The notes beneath the pieces are model-generated. The model saw only the letters and a program-made list of their open reading frames with translations, did no database searches and had not been told where the DNA came from. DNA of 64,000 nt, from positions 2,981,001-3,045,000 of the forward strand of contig NZ_JACHNC010000001.1 in the NCBI RefSeq assembly GCF_014205215.1. The letters are read 5' to 3'. Shown here piece after piece: positions 53,792 to 61,499 of this stretch; the first letter of the stretch is position 1; the number at the start of each line of letters is the position of its first letter. A program made the translations under genes and the position numbers. Origin of the DNA: Actinoplanes lobatus (GTDB lineage Bacteria; Actinomycetota; Actinomycetes; Mycobacteriales; Micromonosporaceae).

Positions 53792-55150
53792 GTGAATCCG
53801 CCGCGCATTGTCGTCGTAGGAGCAGGTCACGTCGGGCTTTACGCCGCCCTCCGCCTGTCCAAGAAGCTGAACCGCAATCGGGCCGAGGTTGTCGTAATCG
53901 ACCCTGTTCCGCACATGACTTACCAGCCGTTCCTGCCTGAGGCGGCGGCCGGTAACATTTCGCCGCGACACGCTGTGGTGCCGCTGCGCCGTGAGTTGAA
54001 GAAGTGCCGCATCGTCTCCGGTGAGGTGACCCGGGTCGAGCACGCGCGTAAGACCGTGAGCGTCCAGCCGATCGACGGTCCCGCCTACGAGATGGAGTAC
54101 GACCACATCATCGTGGCGCCCGGCTCGGTCTCGCGGACCCTGCCGATCCCCGGCCTCAGTGACATGGGCATCGGCCTCAAGACCATCGGTGAGGCCATCT
54201 ACCTGCGCAACCACATCCTCGACCGGCTGGACGTCGCCGCCGTGACGCCCGACGAAGAGGTGCGCAAAGCTTCGCTGAACTTCGTGTTCGTCGGTGGTGG
54301 CTTCGCCGGCATCGAGGCGCTCGCGGAGATGCAGGACGTGGTCTCCGACGCGCTGAAATACTACCCGGAGCTGGACCCCAAGGAGGTCCACTTCATCCTG
54401 GTCGAGGCCACCAACCGGATCCTGCCCGAGGTCGGTCCCGAGATGGGTGCGTACACCGCTCGCCAGCTCGCCGCCCGCGGCGTGGACCTGCGCCTGGGCA
54501 CCTTCCTGAAGTCGTGCGCCGACGGCCGGATCGAGCTCTCCGACGGCGACTCGTTCCGCGCCGAGACCCTCGTCTGGACGGCCGGTGTCAAGCCGTCGCC
54601 GATGCTGGCCAACACCGACCTGCCGCTGGGGCCGAAGGGGCACGTCAACTGCCTGCCCACCCTCCAGGTCGCCGACACCGAGACCGGCGAGGTCCTGGAG
54701 GGCGCCTGGTCCGCCGGTGACTGCGCGCAGGTGCCCGACCTGACGAACCCGGGTGGCTGGTGCTCGCCGAGCGCCCAGCACGCGGTCCGCCAGGCGCGGG
54801 TGCTCGCCGACAACATCGTTCAGGTGATCCTCGGCGGCGCCCCGAAGGAGTACCGCCACAAGCACGTCGGCGGTGTCGCCGGCCTCGGCCTGAACAAGGG
54901 TGTCGCGCACGTCTACGGCATCAAGGTCAAGGGCTACCCGGCGTGGATCATGCACCGGACCTACCACGTGAGCCGGATCCCGTCGTTCAACCGCAAGATC
55001 CGGGTGCTCGCCGACTGGACGCTGGCGCTGTTCCTCAAGCGGGAGACCGTGGCGCTGGGCCAGCTGCACCGTCCGCGTGAGGAGTTCACCGAGGTGACCC
55101 CGCCGGTCGAGCTGCCGCAGGAGAAGAAGGTGGCCGCCGGATCCCGCTGA
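53792..55150 (+). CDS. ndh: Type II NADH dehydrogenase
   Basis: Ndh transfers electrons from NADH to menaquinone without pumping protons, on the inner face of the membrane. The 452-residue protein has an FAD-binding Rossmann motif VVVGAGHVGLYAAL at the N-terminus and an NADH-binding motif FVFVGGGFAGIEAL (about residue 165). The conserved ending of the FAD domain, WSAGDCAQVPD, is followed by APSAQHAVRQARVLADNI. The C-terminal amphipathic region anchors it to the membrane. It starts with GTG and stands alone between the DUF58 operon and a tRNA gene. Confidence 0.94.
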   Translation: MNPPRIVVVGAGHVGLYAALRLSKKLNRNRAEVVVIDPVPHMTYQPFLPEAAAGNISPRHAVVPLRRELKKCRIVSGEVTRVEHARKTVSVQPIDGPAYEMEYDHIIVAPGSVSRTLPIPGLSDMGIGLKTIGEAIYLRNHILDRLDVAAVTPDEEVRKASLNFVFVGGGFAGIEALAEMQDVVSDALKYYPELDPKEVHFILVEATNRILPEVGPEMGAYTARQLAARGVDLRLGTFLKSCADGRIELSDGDSFRAETLVWTAGVKPSPMLANTDLPLGPKGHVNCLPTLQVADTETGEVLEGAWSAGDCAQVPDLTNPGGWCSPSAQHAVRQARVLADNIVQVILGGAPKEYRHKHVGGVAGLGLNKGVAHVYGIKVKGYPAWIMHRTYHVSRIPSFNRKIRVLADWTLALFLKRETVALGQLHRPREEFTEVTPPVELPQEKKVAAGSR

Positions 55151-55205
55151 TCCGGTAATGCCGTTTCCATCGCCTGGGCGGCACCAGCTACGGTGTTCGC
55201 AGGCC

Positions 55206-55291
55206 GCCCGGGTGGTGGAATGGCAGACACGGCCGCCTTAAAAGCGGCTGCCCGAAAAGGCGTGCGGGTTCGAGACCCGCCCCGGGCACCA
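55206..55291 (+). tRNA. tRNA-Leu (anticodon TAA)
   Basis: The 86-nt gene has a 7-bp acceptor stem (GCCCGGG/CCCGGGC), anticodon loop CTTAAAA within GCCGC/GCGGC, a long variable arm as expected of class II leucine tRNAs, T-arm CGGGTTCGAGACCCG and an encoded CCA after discriminator A. TAA reads UUA and UUG codons. UUA is rare in GC-rich actinomycetes, and in Streptomyces the equivalent tRNA (bldA) gates development; the same role here would be inference. Confidence 0.93.
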
Positions 55292-55296
55292 TCTAC

Positions 55297-55325
55297 CGCG
55301 GCCGCGGCGTGACGCCGCGGCCGCG
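55297..55325 (+). terminator. Terminator after tRNA-Leu
   Basis: A 13-bp stem of CG-rich arms (CGCGGCCGCGGCG and CGCCGCGGCCGCG) around TGA begins 5 nt after the CCA end and is followed by ATCTT. Confidence 0.85.
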
Positions 55326-55468
55326 ATCTTGAGCACAGGGCTGCTGACCAGCACTGACGTCGGTCATTTTCAGCTGGCTCACAGCTACTGGAAGCAGCGG
55401 GAAGTGGACACACGGCTTACCCTTGAGCGACAGGCACAGCGCCGCAATCTCTAGGGAGGCTGGAAACA

Positions 55469-56305
55469 GTGAAGACATCGAACCCGGTGCTCTCGCGCCT
55501 CGGCCAGGCGGCCGAGCGGGAGCGAGCGGCCGGGTACGGGCCATATGGGCCGGCCCCGCAGCCGGGTTACGGTCAGCCGGCCTACGGCGATCCCTACCCC
55601 ACCGCGGCGGGCTACCCTTCCGCTCCTCCGGCCGTTCAGCCGATGACCCTCGACGACGTCGTCGTCAAGACCGTGCTGCTTCTCGGCCTCACCGGTATCT
55701 CCGCGGTCGCCGCGTGGAACCTGATCCCCGACGCCCTGGTCGGTCCCGCGTGGATCGGTGCGGCGCTCGTCGGCCTCGTTCTCGGCCTGGTCATCTCGTT
55801 CTCGCGGATGGCCAACCCCGCTCTCGTGCTGACCTACGCGGTCGTCGAGGGCGTCTTCGTCGGCATGGTCAGCAAGGCCTTCGAGAACATCCTGGGCTAC
55901 CAGGGCATCGTCCTCCAGGCCGTGGTCGCCACCTTCGGTGTGTTCTTCCTGATGGCCGGGCTCTACAAGGCCCGCGTCATCCGGGCGACGCCGAAGTTCA
56001 TCCGCGGGATGATCGCGGTCATGGCCGGCCTCTTCGGGGTCATGCTGATCAACTTCGTGCTGGCTCTCTTCGACGTCAACACCGGTCTGCGTGACAACGG
56101 CCCGCTCGGCTATGTCTTCAGCCTGGTCTGCATCGTGGTCGCCGCGTTGAGCTTCATCCTGAACTTCAACGAGATCGAGGAGGGCGTGCGGATGGGTCTG
56201 CCGCAGCGCTACTCCTGGACCGCGGCGTTCGGCATTCTGGTGGGCCTCGTCTGGCTCTACATCGAGATTCTCCGCCTGCTGAGCTTCCTCCAAGGCGACG
56301 ACTGA
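55469..56305 (+). CDS. Bax1-inhibitor-1 / YccA-like membrane protein
   Basis: This 278-residue protein has a Tyr/Gly/Pro-rich cytoplasmic N-terminus (about residues 1-58, YGPYGPAPQPGYGQPAY) and seven membrane helices in the Bax-inhibitor fold. The conserved C-terminal segment NFNEIEEGVRMGLPQRYSWTAAFGILVGLVWLYIEILRLL holds the di-aspartyl-type pH sensor region. Bacterial members are proton-dependent calcium leak channels. The GTG is preceded by AGGGAGG. A terminator follows the gene. Confidence 0.9.
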   Translation: MKTSNPVLSRLGQAAERERAAGYGPYGPAPQPGYGQPAYGDPYPTAAGYPSAPPAVQPMTLDDVVVKTVLLLGLTGISAVAAWNLIPDALVGPAWIGAALVGLVLGLVISFSRMANPALVLTYAVVEGVFVGMVSKAFENILGYQGIVLQAVVATFGVFFLMAGLYKARVIRATPKFIRGMIAVMAGLFGVMLINFVLALFDVNTGLRDNGPLGYVFSLVCIVVAALSFILNFNEIEEGVRMGLPQRYSWTAAFGILVGLVWLYIEILRLLSFLQGDD

Positions 56306-56326
56306 CGGTTCGTCCGTCGTCCCGAG

Positions 56327-56362
56327 CAACGCCCGGCTCGCCTCCCCGCGAACCGGGCGTTG
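56327..56362 (+). terminator. Terminator after the Bax1-inhibitor-like gene
   Basis: CAACGCCCGGCTCG pairs with CGAACCGGGCGTTG (14 bp with one mismatch) around an 8-nt loop, starting 21 nt after the stop. Confidence 0.8.
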
Positions 56363-56494
56363 TCCCCCGCTTGACGCGAGCCCGCCCGTGCCCCGTGCCG
56401 GGCGGGCTCCGTCTTTCCAAAAGCCCTCCCGAAGCCTTTGGCGCCGGAGCCTGCCGGAGCCTTTGCCGGGAATCTCCCGCCGGAGCCGCCCGGG

Positions 56495-56500
56495 TATGGT
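56495..56500 (+). promoter_or_regulatory. Probable -10 box (TATGGT) of the small gene at 56507
   Basis: TATGGT ends 6 nt before the GTG; no ribosome-binding site is present. It supports the short start over the longer open frame. Confidence 0.5.
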
Positions 56501-56506
56501 CGCCGG

Positions 56507-56812
56507 GTGCCCGACTTCGCCACCTCCATCGAGCGGCTGCTCACGCAGGTCCACCACTGGGACGAGCCACGCTGGCGAGCCACCGCCACCACCGGCACCC
56601 GCTCCCAGTTGGTGCGGGACCTCGTGCAGCGCCTGGCCGACCTGAGCGCCGAGGCCGAGTCCCGCCCCACCCGCCGGGTTCCGCACATCCACGACCTGGT
56701 CCTGCGCGACCAGCTCCGGGTCCTGGCCGACGACCTCCTGGCCGCGGCCCCCTCCGCCGACCTGCTGGTTCGGGCCACCACCGCGGTCGACGAGACCCGC
56801 CGCGCCCTCTGA
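56507..56812 (+). CDS. Small helical protein of unknown function
   Basis: This 101-residue acidic, soluble and largely helical protein is not one I recognise. Visible segments are IERLLTQVHHWDEPRWR, LVRDLVQRLADLSAEAE and HIHDLVLRDQLRVLADDLLAAAP. The leaderless-type start (TATGGT, then GTG 6 nt later) supports real expression. It has no neighbour in the same direction within 300 bases on the downstream side. Function not assigned. Confidence 0.6.
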   Translation: MPDFATSIERLLTQVHHWDEPRWRATATTGTRSQLVRDLVQRLADLSAEAESRPTRRVPHIHDLVLRDQLRVLADDLLAAAPSADLLVRATTAVDETRRAL

Positions 56813-57173
56813 CACCTCCGCAAAGCGGCATTTCACCCTGCCCGGCGGCGCCTCACCCCGACCCGGACGATCTCCTGCCCGGCGGCGCGTCACCCCGACG
56901 TCAAACCCGCCATCCGGTACGGGAAAGCCCCGCACCCAGCCGCACTCTTCCCGCCCCGCCGAGCACCGCGAGGCGCTGCCCACCCCAGGCCGTAGCGCGC
57001 CCGCCGGGGGGAGCGCTGTCTCAAGCCCCGAGACAGCTCTCCGAGCCAGCCGGAAAGATCCACCCGCGGGAGACGAGCAACGGCCGGGCTGTTTCGGTGG
57101 GCTTCCTCGGCTGTTGTTCTGCGTGTGTGGGCGATCCGGGTGAGTGCATGTGCCAGGGCTGGGGACCGTGGTC
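56813..57173. other. 361-base stretch without a gene
   Basis: It contains a 26-bp direct repeat (56837-56862 and 56874-56899, one mismatch; core GCCCGGCGGCG). The rest is GC-rich with no well-supported reading frame, tRNA or strong hairpin. It lies between convergent genes, so it may hold transcription end signals; I see no other function. Confidence 0.5.
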
Positions 57174-57632
57174 TCAGGAACGCAGGGTGCGGGTGAGGGA
57201 GTCGAGGTCGGGGACCGGGCGGAAGCCGAGTTCGGCGTAGAGGGCCTGGGCCGCGGCGTTGCCGGGCTCGGTCTGCAGGGAGATGCGCAGGGCGCCGGTG
57301 GTTCGGGCTTCGGCGATGGCGTGTTCCATGAGGGCGCGGGCTACTCCGTTGCGGCGCTGGGCGGGGTCGACGAAGAGGTCGCGTACGGAACAGGCCTGCC
57401 CCAGGCGCAGCGAGGCGGGGAGGACCAGGGTGGTGATCAGGCCGGCGGGGCGGCCGTTCCGGAGGGCCACGGTCAAGGTCAGGCCGTAGGCGGTGATCTG
57501 ACGGGCGAGCCAGCCGGCGGTGGCCGACGGGTCGGAAGGGTGGCCGTAGTGGGCCCGGTAGTCGTCGAAGAGGGTGGCCGCGGCGGGGAAGCCGGTGTGC
57601 TCCGGGGTGACTCGGACCAGGTCGGTCGGCAT
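57174..57632 (-). CDS. GNAT-family N-acetyltransferase
   Basis: This 152-residue GNAT enzyme has the acetyl-CoA motif VDPAQRRNGVARALMEHAIAEAR (about residues 88-110) and the usual C-terminal segment LQTEPGNAAAQALYAELGFRPVPDL. Substrate is unknown; it resembles small-molecule or peptide N-acetyltransferases. The ATG is chosen because TACGGT lies 6 nt upstream (leaderless). The frame continues open upstream without support. Confidence 0.85.
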   Translation of the reverse strand: MPTDLVRVTPEHTGFPAAATLFDDYRAHYGHPSDPSATAGWLARQITAYGLTLTVALRNGRPAGLITTLVLPASLRLGQACSVRDLFVDPAQRRNGVARALMEHAIAEARTTGALRISLQTEPGNAAAQALYAELGFRPVPDLDSLTRTLRS

Positions 57633-57638
57633 GTGGGC

Positions 57639-57644
57639 ACCGTA
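57639..57644 (-). promoter_or_regulatory. Probable -10 box of the GNAT gene
   Basis: On the minus strand TACGGT matches TANNNT and ends 6 nt before the ATG at 57632. Confidence 0.5.
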
Positions 57645-57783
57645 CCGGGGTGTGGGGTTCGAGGGTGACCACGCACGGGCGTCGCCGGGTGGGGGTGGCC
57701 GTTCAGGAGCCGCCAGGCGACTGGCCGCCCGCGCCCGGCCCTCGGCGGGAGCGACGGTCCGCACCCACCACCCCGCTGCGACA

Positions 57784-57795
57784 TCAAGATCTTGA
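57784..57795. repeat. 12-bp perfect palindrome TCAAGATCTTGA
   Basis: This palindrome lies in the non-coding gap between the GNAT and thiolase genes, framed by two copies of CCCGCTGCG (57772-57780 and 57802-57810). It may belong to a dispersed repeat family, which only a whole-genome comparison could show. Confidence 0.45.
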
Positions 57796-57823
57796 CCCGG
57801 CCCCGCTGCGGCAGATCGTGAAA

Positions 57824-57856
57824 CGGCCCGGCACGCGGGGCAGGCGTGCCGGGCCG
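57824..57856 (-). terminator. Terminator of the thiolase gene
   Basis: A 13-bp stem (CGGCCCGGCACGC / GCGTGCCGGGCCG) with a 7-nt loop lies just downstream of the thiolase stop. On the minus strand it is followed by TTTCACG. Confidence 0.8.
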
Positions 57857-57869
57857 GGGGTGCGGAAGG

Positions 57870-59111
57870 TCAGCTGAGGCGTTCGACGATCAGCGCCATG
57901 CCCTGGCCGCCGCCGACGCACATGGTCTCGAGGCCGATGGACTTGTCGTGCCAGTCGAGCGAGTTCAGCAGGGTGCCGGTGATGCGGGCGCCGGTCATGC
58001 CGAACGGGTGGCCGACGGCGATGGCGCCGCCGTTCACGTTGAGCTTCTCCAGCGGGATGCCGAGGTCCTTGTACGACGGGATGACCTGGGCCGCGAAAGC
58101 CTCGTTGATCTCGACGAGGTCGACGTCGCCGATGGTCATGCCGGCGCGCTTGAGGGCCTGCTTCGACGCCTCGACCGGGCCGAGACCCATGATCTCCGGG
58201 GAGAGGGCGGTGACGCCGGTGGACACGATCCGGGCGAGCGGGGTGATGCCGAGCTCGCGGGCCTTCGTGTCGCTCATGATCACGACCGCGGCGGCGCCGT
58301 CGTTGAGCGGGCAGCAGTTGCCGGCGGTGACCCGGCCGTCGGGGCGGAAGACCGGCTTGAGCTGCGAGACCGCGTCGATGGTGACGCCGGCGCGGGGGCC
58401 GTCGTCCTTCGACACGACGGTGCCGTCGGGCAGCGTGATCGGGGTGATCTCGCGCTCCCAGAAGCCGTTGGCGATGGCCTTCTCGGCGAGGTTCTGGCTG
58501 CGGACGCCGAACTCGTCCATCTCCTCGCGGGAGACGTTCTTGATCTGGGCCAGGTTCTCCGCGGTGTAGCCCATCCCGATGTAGATGTCGGGGGCCAGGC
58601 CGTCTTCGCGGGGGTCGTGCCAGACGCTGCCGTTCTGGGCGCTGGCCTGCGTGCGGGCCTGGGCCTCGTCGAAGTACGGGTTGGTCCAGCGGCCCAGCGC
58701 CTCCTGGGCGGCCGACGGCAGGCCGTCGGAGCTGCCGCGGGCGAACCGGGACACGGTCTCCACACCGGCCGAGATGAAGATGTCGCCCTCACCGGCCTTG
58801 ATGGCGTGGAAGGCCATCCGGGTGGTCTGGAGCGAGGACGAGCAGTATCGCGTGATGGTGGCGCCGGGCAGGCCGTCCAGGCCCAGCTTGGTGGCGACCA
58901 CACGGGCCATGTTGAAGCCCTGTTCGCCGCCGGGCAGACCGCAGCCGAGGTAGAGGTCCTCGATGAGGGTGCGGTCGAGCTGCGGCACCTTGTTCAGGGC
59001 GGCGTCGACGATCGTGGTGGTGAGATCGTCGGGGCGCAGATCCTTCAGCGAGCCCTTGTGGGCGCGGCCGATGGGCGAGCGGGCAGTGGCGACGATGACA
59101 GCTTCCGGCAT
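57870..59111 (-). CDS. Acetyl-CoA acetyltransferase (thiolase)
   Basis: This 413-residue thiolase interconverts acetoacetyl-CoA (or longer 3-ketoacyl-CoA) and acetyl-CoA. The first catalytic Cys is in ITRYCSSSLQTTRMA (about residue 90), the His in AVGHPFGMTGARI and the second Cys in MCVGGGQGMALI. Length is standard. It resembles FadA3 of mycobacteria and sits in the same order with an SGNH hydrolase and cbs. Start: TAAACT ends 6 nt before the ATG, so the transcript seems leaderless. Whether biosynthetic or degradative cannot be told. Confidence 0.93.
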   Translation of the reverse strand: MPEAVIVATARSPIGRAHKGSLKDLRPDDLTTTIVDAALNKVPQLDRTLIEDLYLGCGLPGGEQGFNMARVVATKLGLDGLPGATITRYCSSSLQTTRMAFHAIKAGEGDIFISAGVETVSRFARGSSDGLPSAAQEALGRWTNPYFDEAQARTQASAQNGSVWHDPREDGLAPDIYIGMGYTAENLAQIKNVSREEMDEFGVRSQNLAEKAIANGFWEREITPITLPDGTVVSKDDGPRAGVTIDAVSQLKPVFRPDGRVTAGNCCPLNDGAAAVVIMSDTKARELGITPLARIVSTGVTALSPEIMGLGPVEASKQALKRAGMTIGDVDLVEINEAFAAQVIPSYKDLGIPLEKLNVNGGAIAVGHPFGMTGARITGTLLNSLDWHDKSIGLETMCVGGGQGMALIVERLS

Positions 59112-59117
59112 GGGCCC

Positions 59118-59123
59118 AGTTTA
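59118..59123 (-). promoter_or_regulatory. Probable -10 box of the thiolase gene
   Basis: On the minus strand TAAACT (TANNNT) ends 6 nt before the thiolase ATG. The thiolase therefore probably has its own promoter apart from the SGNH genes upstream. Confidence 0.55.
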
Positions 59124-59176
59124 CTCATCGGTAACATGGTCGGAAGCGCGAATTTGTCACACGAGGTGCAAAAAAT

Positions 59177-59965
59177 TCAGACGCTGCTCATCGCCGCTTT
59201 CGACACCGCCGGATAGAGCGCGTGCGCCCAGACCCGGTAGCCATCGGCGGACGGGTGGAAGCCGTCGTAGCAGAGCGTCCCGGCGTCGGCGCGGAACACC
59301 GCACCCGTTTCGGCGGCCAGGTCGACCACCACACCGCCGGCCTCGGTCACCGCCCGGGCCTGGGCCCGGGCCATCCGGCGGCCGATCAGCCCGGCGATCT
59401 GCCGCAGCGGCGGGGCCATCGAGCGGGCGGCGCCCAGATCCGGGCAGGTGCCGACCACCACCTGGACGCCCGCCGAGCGCAGCCGCCGCACCGCCTGGCC
59501 CAGATGATCGGCCGCGTCCTCGGGACCGCGCCCGGACGCCGCGTCGAAGGCCCCGATAAGCACCACGGCCACGTCCGGCCGGTCGCCGAGCAGGGAACGG
59601 GCCACCTGGGTGGCCAGGTCGCTGGAGCGGGACCCGGCCACACCGACGCTGGACAGCAGCACGTGCCGCTGGCCCATCTCGGCCGAGCCGTCGGCGAGCA
59701 GGCGGGCGAGCTGGCCACCGACCGTGTCGGACAGCCATTCCACGCCGACACCCACCGCGGCCGAGTCGCCGAGCAGCACCAGGCGCAGCGGCGGCGCGCT
59801 CTGCGGGCCCATCGACGTGCGCAGCGCCAGGCCCATGGTGGGCTTCGCGTAGCGCCGCGACTTGGCGGCCAGCATCTCCCCGGCGATCAGCGCGACACCG
59901 CCCACCACGCCGGCCAGCAGACTCGTGGCAGCGGCCCTGGTGAGTCGTTCCGGCAACCCCGCCAT
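59177..59965 (-). CDS. SGNH-hydrolase-like protein lacking the block III Asn
   Basis: This 262-residue protein has an N-terminal hydrophobic helix (about residues 14-31) and the SGNH fold. Block I is LVLLGDSAAVGVGVEW (catalytic Ser) and block V is DGFHPSADGY (Asp and His). Block III, normally GxND, reads VLIGAFDAASG: the oxyanion Asn is missing. It follows the second SGNH gene by 16 nt and is probably cotranscribed. It is equivalent in position to Rv1075c of M. tuberculosis. Activity may be altered; substrate is unknown, probably an ester of envelope lipids or sugars. Confidence 0.85.
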   Translation of the reverse strand: MAGLPERLTRAAATSLLAGVVGGVALIAGEMLAAKSRRYAKPTMGLALRTSMGPQSAPPLRLVLLGDSAAVGVGVEWLSDTVGGQLARLLADGSAEMGQRHVLLSSVGVAGSRSSDLATQVARSLLGDRPDVAVVLIGAFDAASGRGPEDAADHLGQAVRRLRSAGVQVVVGTCPDLGAARSMAPPLRQIAGLIGRRMARAQARAVTEAGGVVVDLAAETGAVFRADAGTLCYDGFHPSADGYRVWAHALYPAVSKAAMSSV

Positions 59966-59981
59966 GTCCCGCCTCCCTGCA

Positions 59982-61007
59982 TCAGCCGACCTGATGATCC
60001 TCTGGGGTATACCCTACGGCCCCGGCCGCGGAGTCACCGCTGGGAACGGGGGCCGCGGCCGTGGGGCGCGCGCTGAACCAGCGGTAGCGGCGCATCCGGG
60101 CCCACGGCCCGGCCGGGGCGACCTCGGTCCCGGGCGCCCGGACCGCCTCGTCGGCCGCCTCGGGAAGAGCACGGACGTCCTCGGCGACCGGGATGGCCAC
60201 CCGGTCCTCCGTGCCGAGCACGGCCATCACGGTCGGCATCATCACGGAGACCGCCCTGGCGTACCCCTCGGCGGACGGGTGGAAACGATCCGAGCTGTAC
60301 ATCCGCCCCGGGTCCGCCTCGAACATCGGGCCCAGCAGGTTGCCCAGCGACACCGTCCGGCCGCCGGCCTCGACCACGGCGATCGTCTGCGCGGCCGCCA
60401 GCTGCCGGCTCCAGCGCCGGGCCAGCCAGCGCAGCGGCGGCTTGATCGGCTGGATCGCGCCGAGATCGGGGCAGGTGCCGACGACCACGCGGCACCCGGC
60501 CGCGCGCAGCCGGCGCACCGCGTCACCCAGATGGCGGACGGCCGCGTCGCGCGCCGAGAAGTGCGTGACGTCGTTCCCCCCGATCAGGATGATCGCGAGG
60601 TCCGGTTCGTACTCACATGCGGCGTCCACCTGGTACGGAAGGCCGGCCGAGACCGAACCGACCACGGCCAGCCGGTGCAGCCGGACCGGGCGGCGCAGAC
60701 GGCGGGACACCCCGGTGGCGAAGAGCGCGCCGGGTGTCTCACGGGGACGGTGGACGCCGTACCCCGCGGCCGAGGAGTCGCCGAGGATCACCAGGTTGAC
60801 GGGCTGCCCGCCGAACTTCGCGCCGTAGACGCCGTCACCGCGGGGCGGGGGCGCCTCGGCCATCGGGATGATCCGGCGGGCGTCGGCGGCCTGGCGCATC
60901 AGCAGGCCGGCGGAGAGAGCCGTCAGCCCGGCGACCGCGCCGGCGGCCCGGGCGGCCACCCGGATCCATCGCCAGTGGGCACTGCTGGTTGCATCGATGG
61001 TGCTCAT
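59982..61007 (-). CDS. SGNH-hydrolase (GDSL-like) protein
   Basis: This 341-residue hydrolase starts with an N-terminal membrane helix (about residues 20-38) and has all four SGNH blocks. Block I is LVILGDSSAAGYGVHRP (Ser), a Gly follows in block II, block III is IILIGGNDVTHFS (Asn) and block V is DRFHPSAEGY (Asp and His). It therefore looks active, unlike its downstream paralogue. It would sit on the outer face of the membrane. The ATG is preceded by GAGGGAGACT. The first gene of a two-gene set, it likely acts on an envelope ester. Confidence 0.88.
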   Translation of the reverse strand: MSTIDATSSAHWRWIRVAARAAGAVAGLTALSAGLLMRQAADARRIIPMAEAPPPRGDGVYGAKFGGQPVNLVILGDSSAAGYGVHRPRETPGALFATGVSRRLRRPVRLHRLAVVGSVSAGLPYQVDAACEYEPDLAIILIGGNDVTHFSARDAAVRHLGDAVRRLRAAGCRVVVGTCPDLGAIQPIKPPLRWLARRWSRQLAAAQTIAVVEAGGRTVSLGNLLGPMFEADPGRMYSSDRFHPSAEGYARAVSVMMPTVMAVLGTEDRVAIPVAEDVRALPEAADEAVRAPGTEVAPAGPWARMRRYRWFSARPTAAAPVPSGDSAAGAVGYTPEDHQVG

Positions 61008-61151
61008 AGTCTCCCTCGCTGTCGCTCGAAGGGAACCATCCGGCTCGCCCATGATCGGCGTTGCTTGTCGGAATTCGAGGCTAACTCGCAATGGCGAGAG
61101 GCAATCATGGCGCGCCCACGTCATGCTTGAGTTGCCGAAAGGGGAACACAG

Positions 61152-61496
61152 ATGGCCAAGACGTTGAAACGTGCCGCGGCGTTCACCGCGCTCGCCCGGG
61201 CGCTCACCGCGGGCACCCGGGGCGGTCCCACGATCGCCCAGAGACTCGGCGCGCTGCCCCGCATGATCGCGGCCACGGTCCGGGGGCGGTATGACGGCGG
61301 CGCCCGGCTGGCGCTGATGGTGGCCGCGACAGCGTATGTCGTGTCCCCCGTCGACGCCGTCCCGGAGATGTTCCTCGTCTTCTTCGGGCTGATCGACGAC
61401 ACGGTCGCGGTCACCTGGCTGGCCGGCATGATCCTCAGTGAGACGGAACGGTTCCTGGAGTGGGAGCGGACCCCGCCCGCCCTGGTCGTAGAGTGA
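61152..61496 (+). CDS. DUF1232 (YkvA-like) membrane protein
   Basis: This 114-residue protein has the DUF1232 signature ALMVAATAYVVSPVDAVPEMFLVFFGLIDDTVAVTWL across about residues 52-90, forming two membrane-associated helices around SPVDxVPE. The family is widespread and of unknown function. A ribosome-binding AAAGGGGAAC precedes the ATG. Its stop is 3 nt before the cbs start. Confidence 0.85.
   Translation: MAKTLKRAAAFTALARALTAGTRGGPTIAQRLGALPRMIAATVRGRYDGGARLALMVAATAYVVSPVDAVPEMFLVFFGLIDDTVAVTWLAGMILSETERFLEWERTPPALVVE
61489..61494 (+). promoter_or_regulatory. Probable internal -10 box (TAGAGT) of cbs
   Basis: TAGAGT lies inside the 3' end of the DUF1232 gene and ends 5 nt before the cbs GTG. 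It suggests cbs can be transcribed from its own leaderless start in addition to any read-through. Confidence 0.4.
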
Positions 61497-61499
61497 AGC

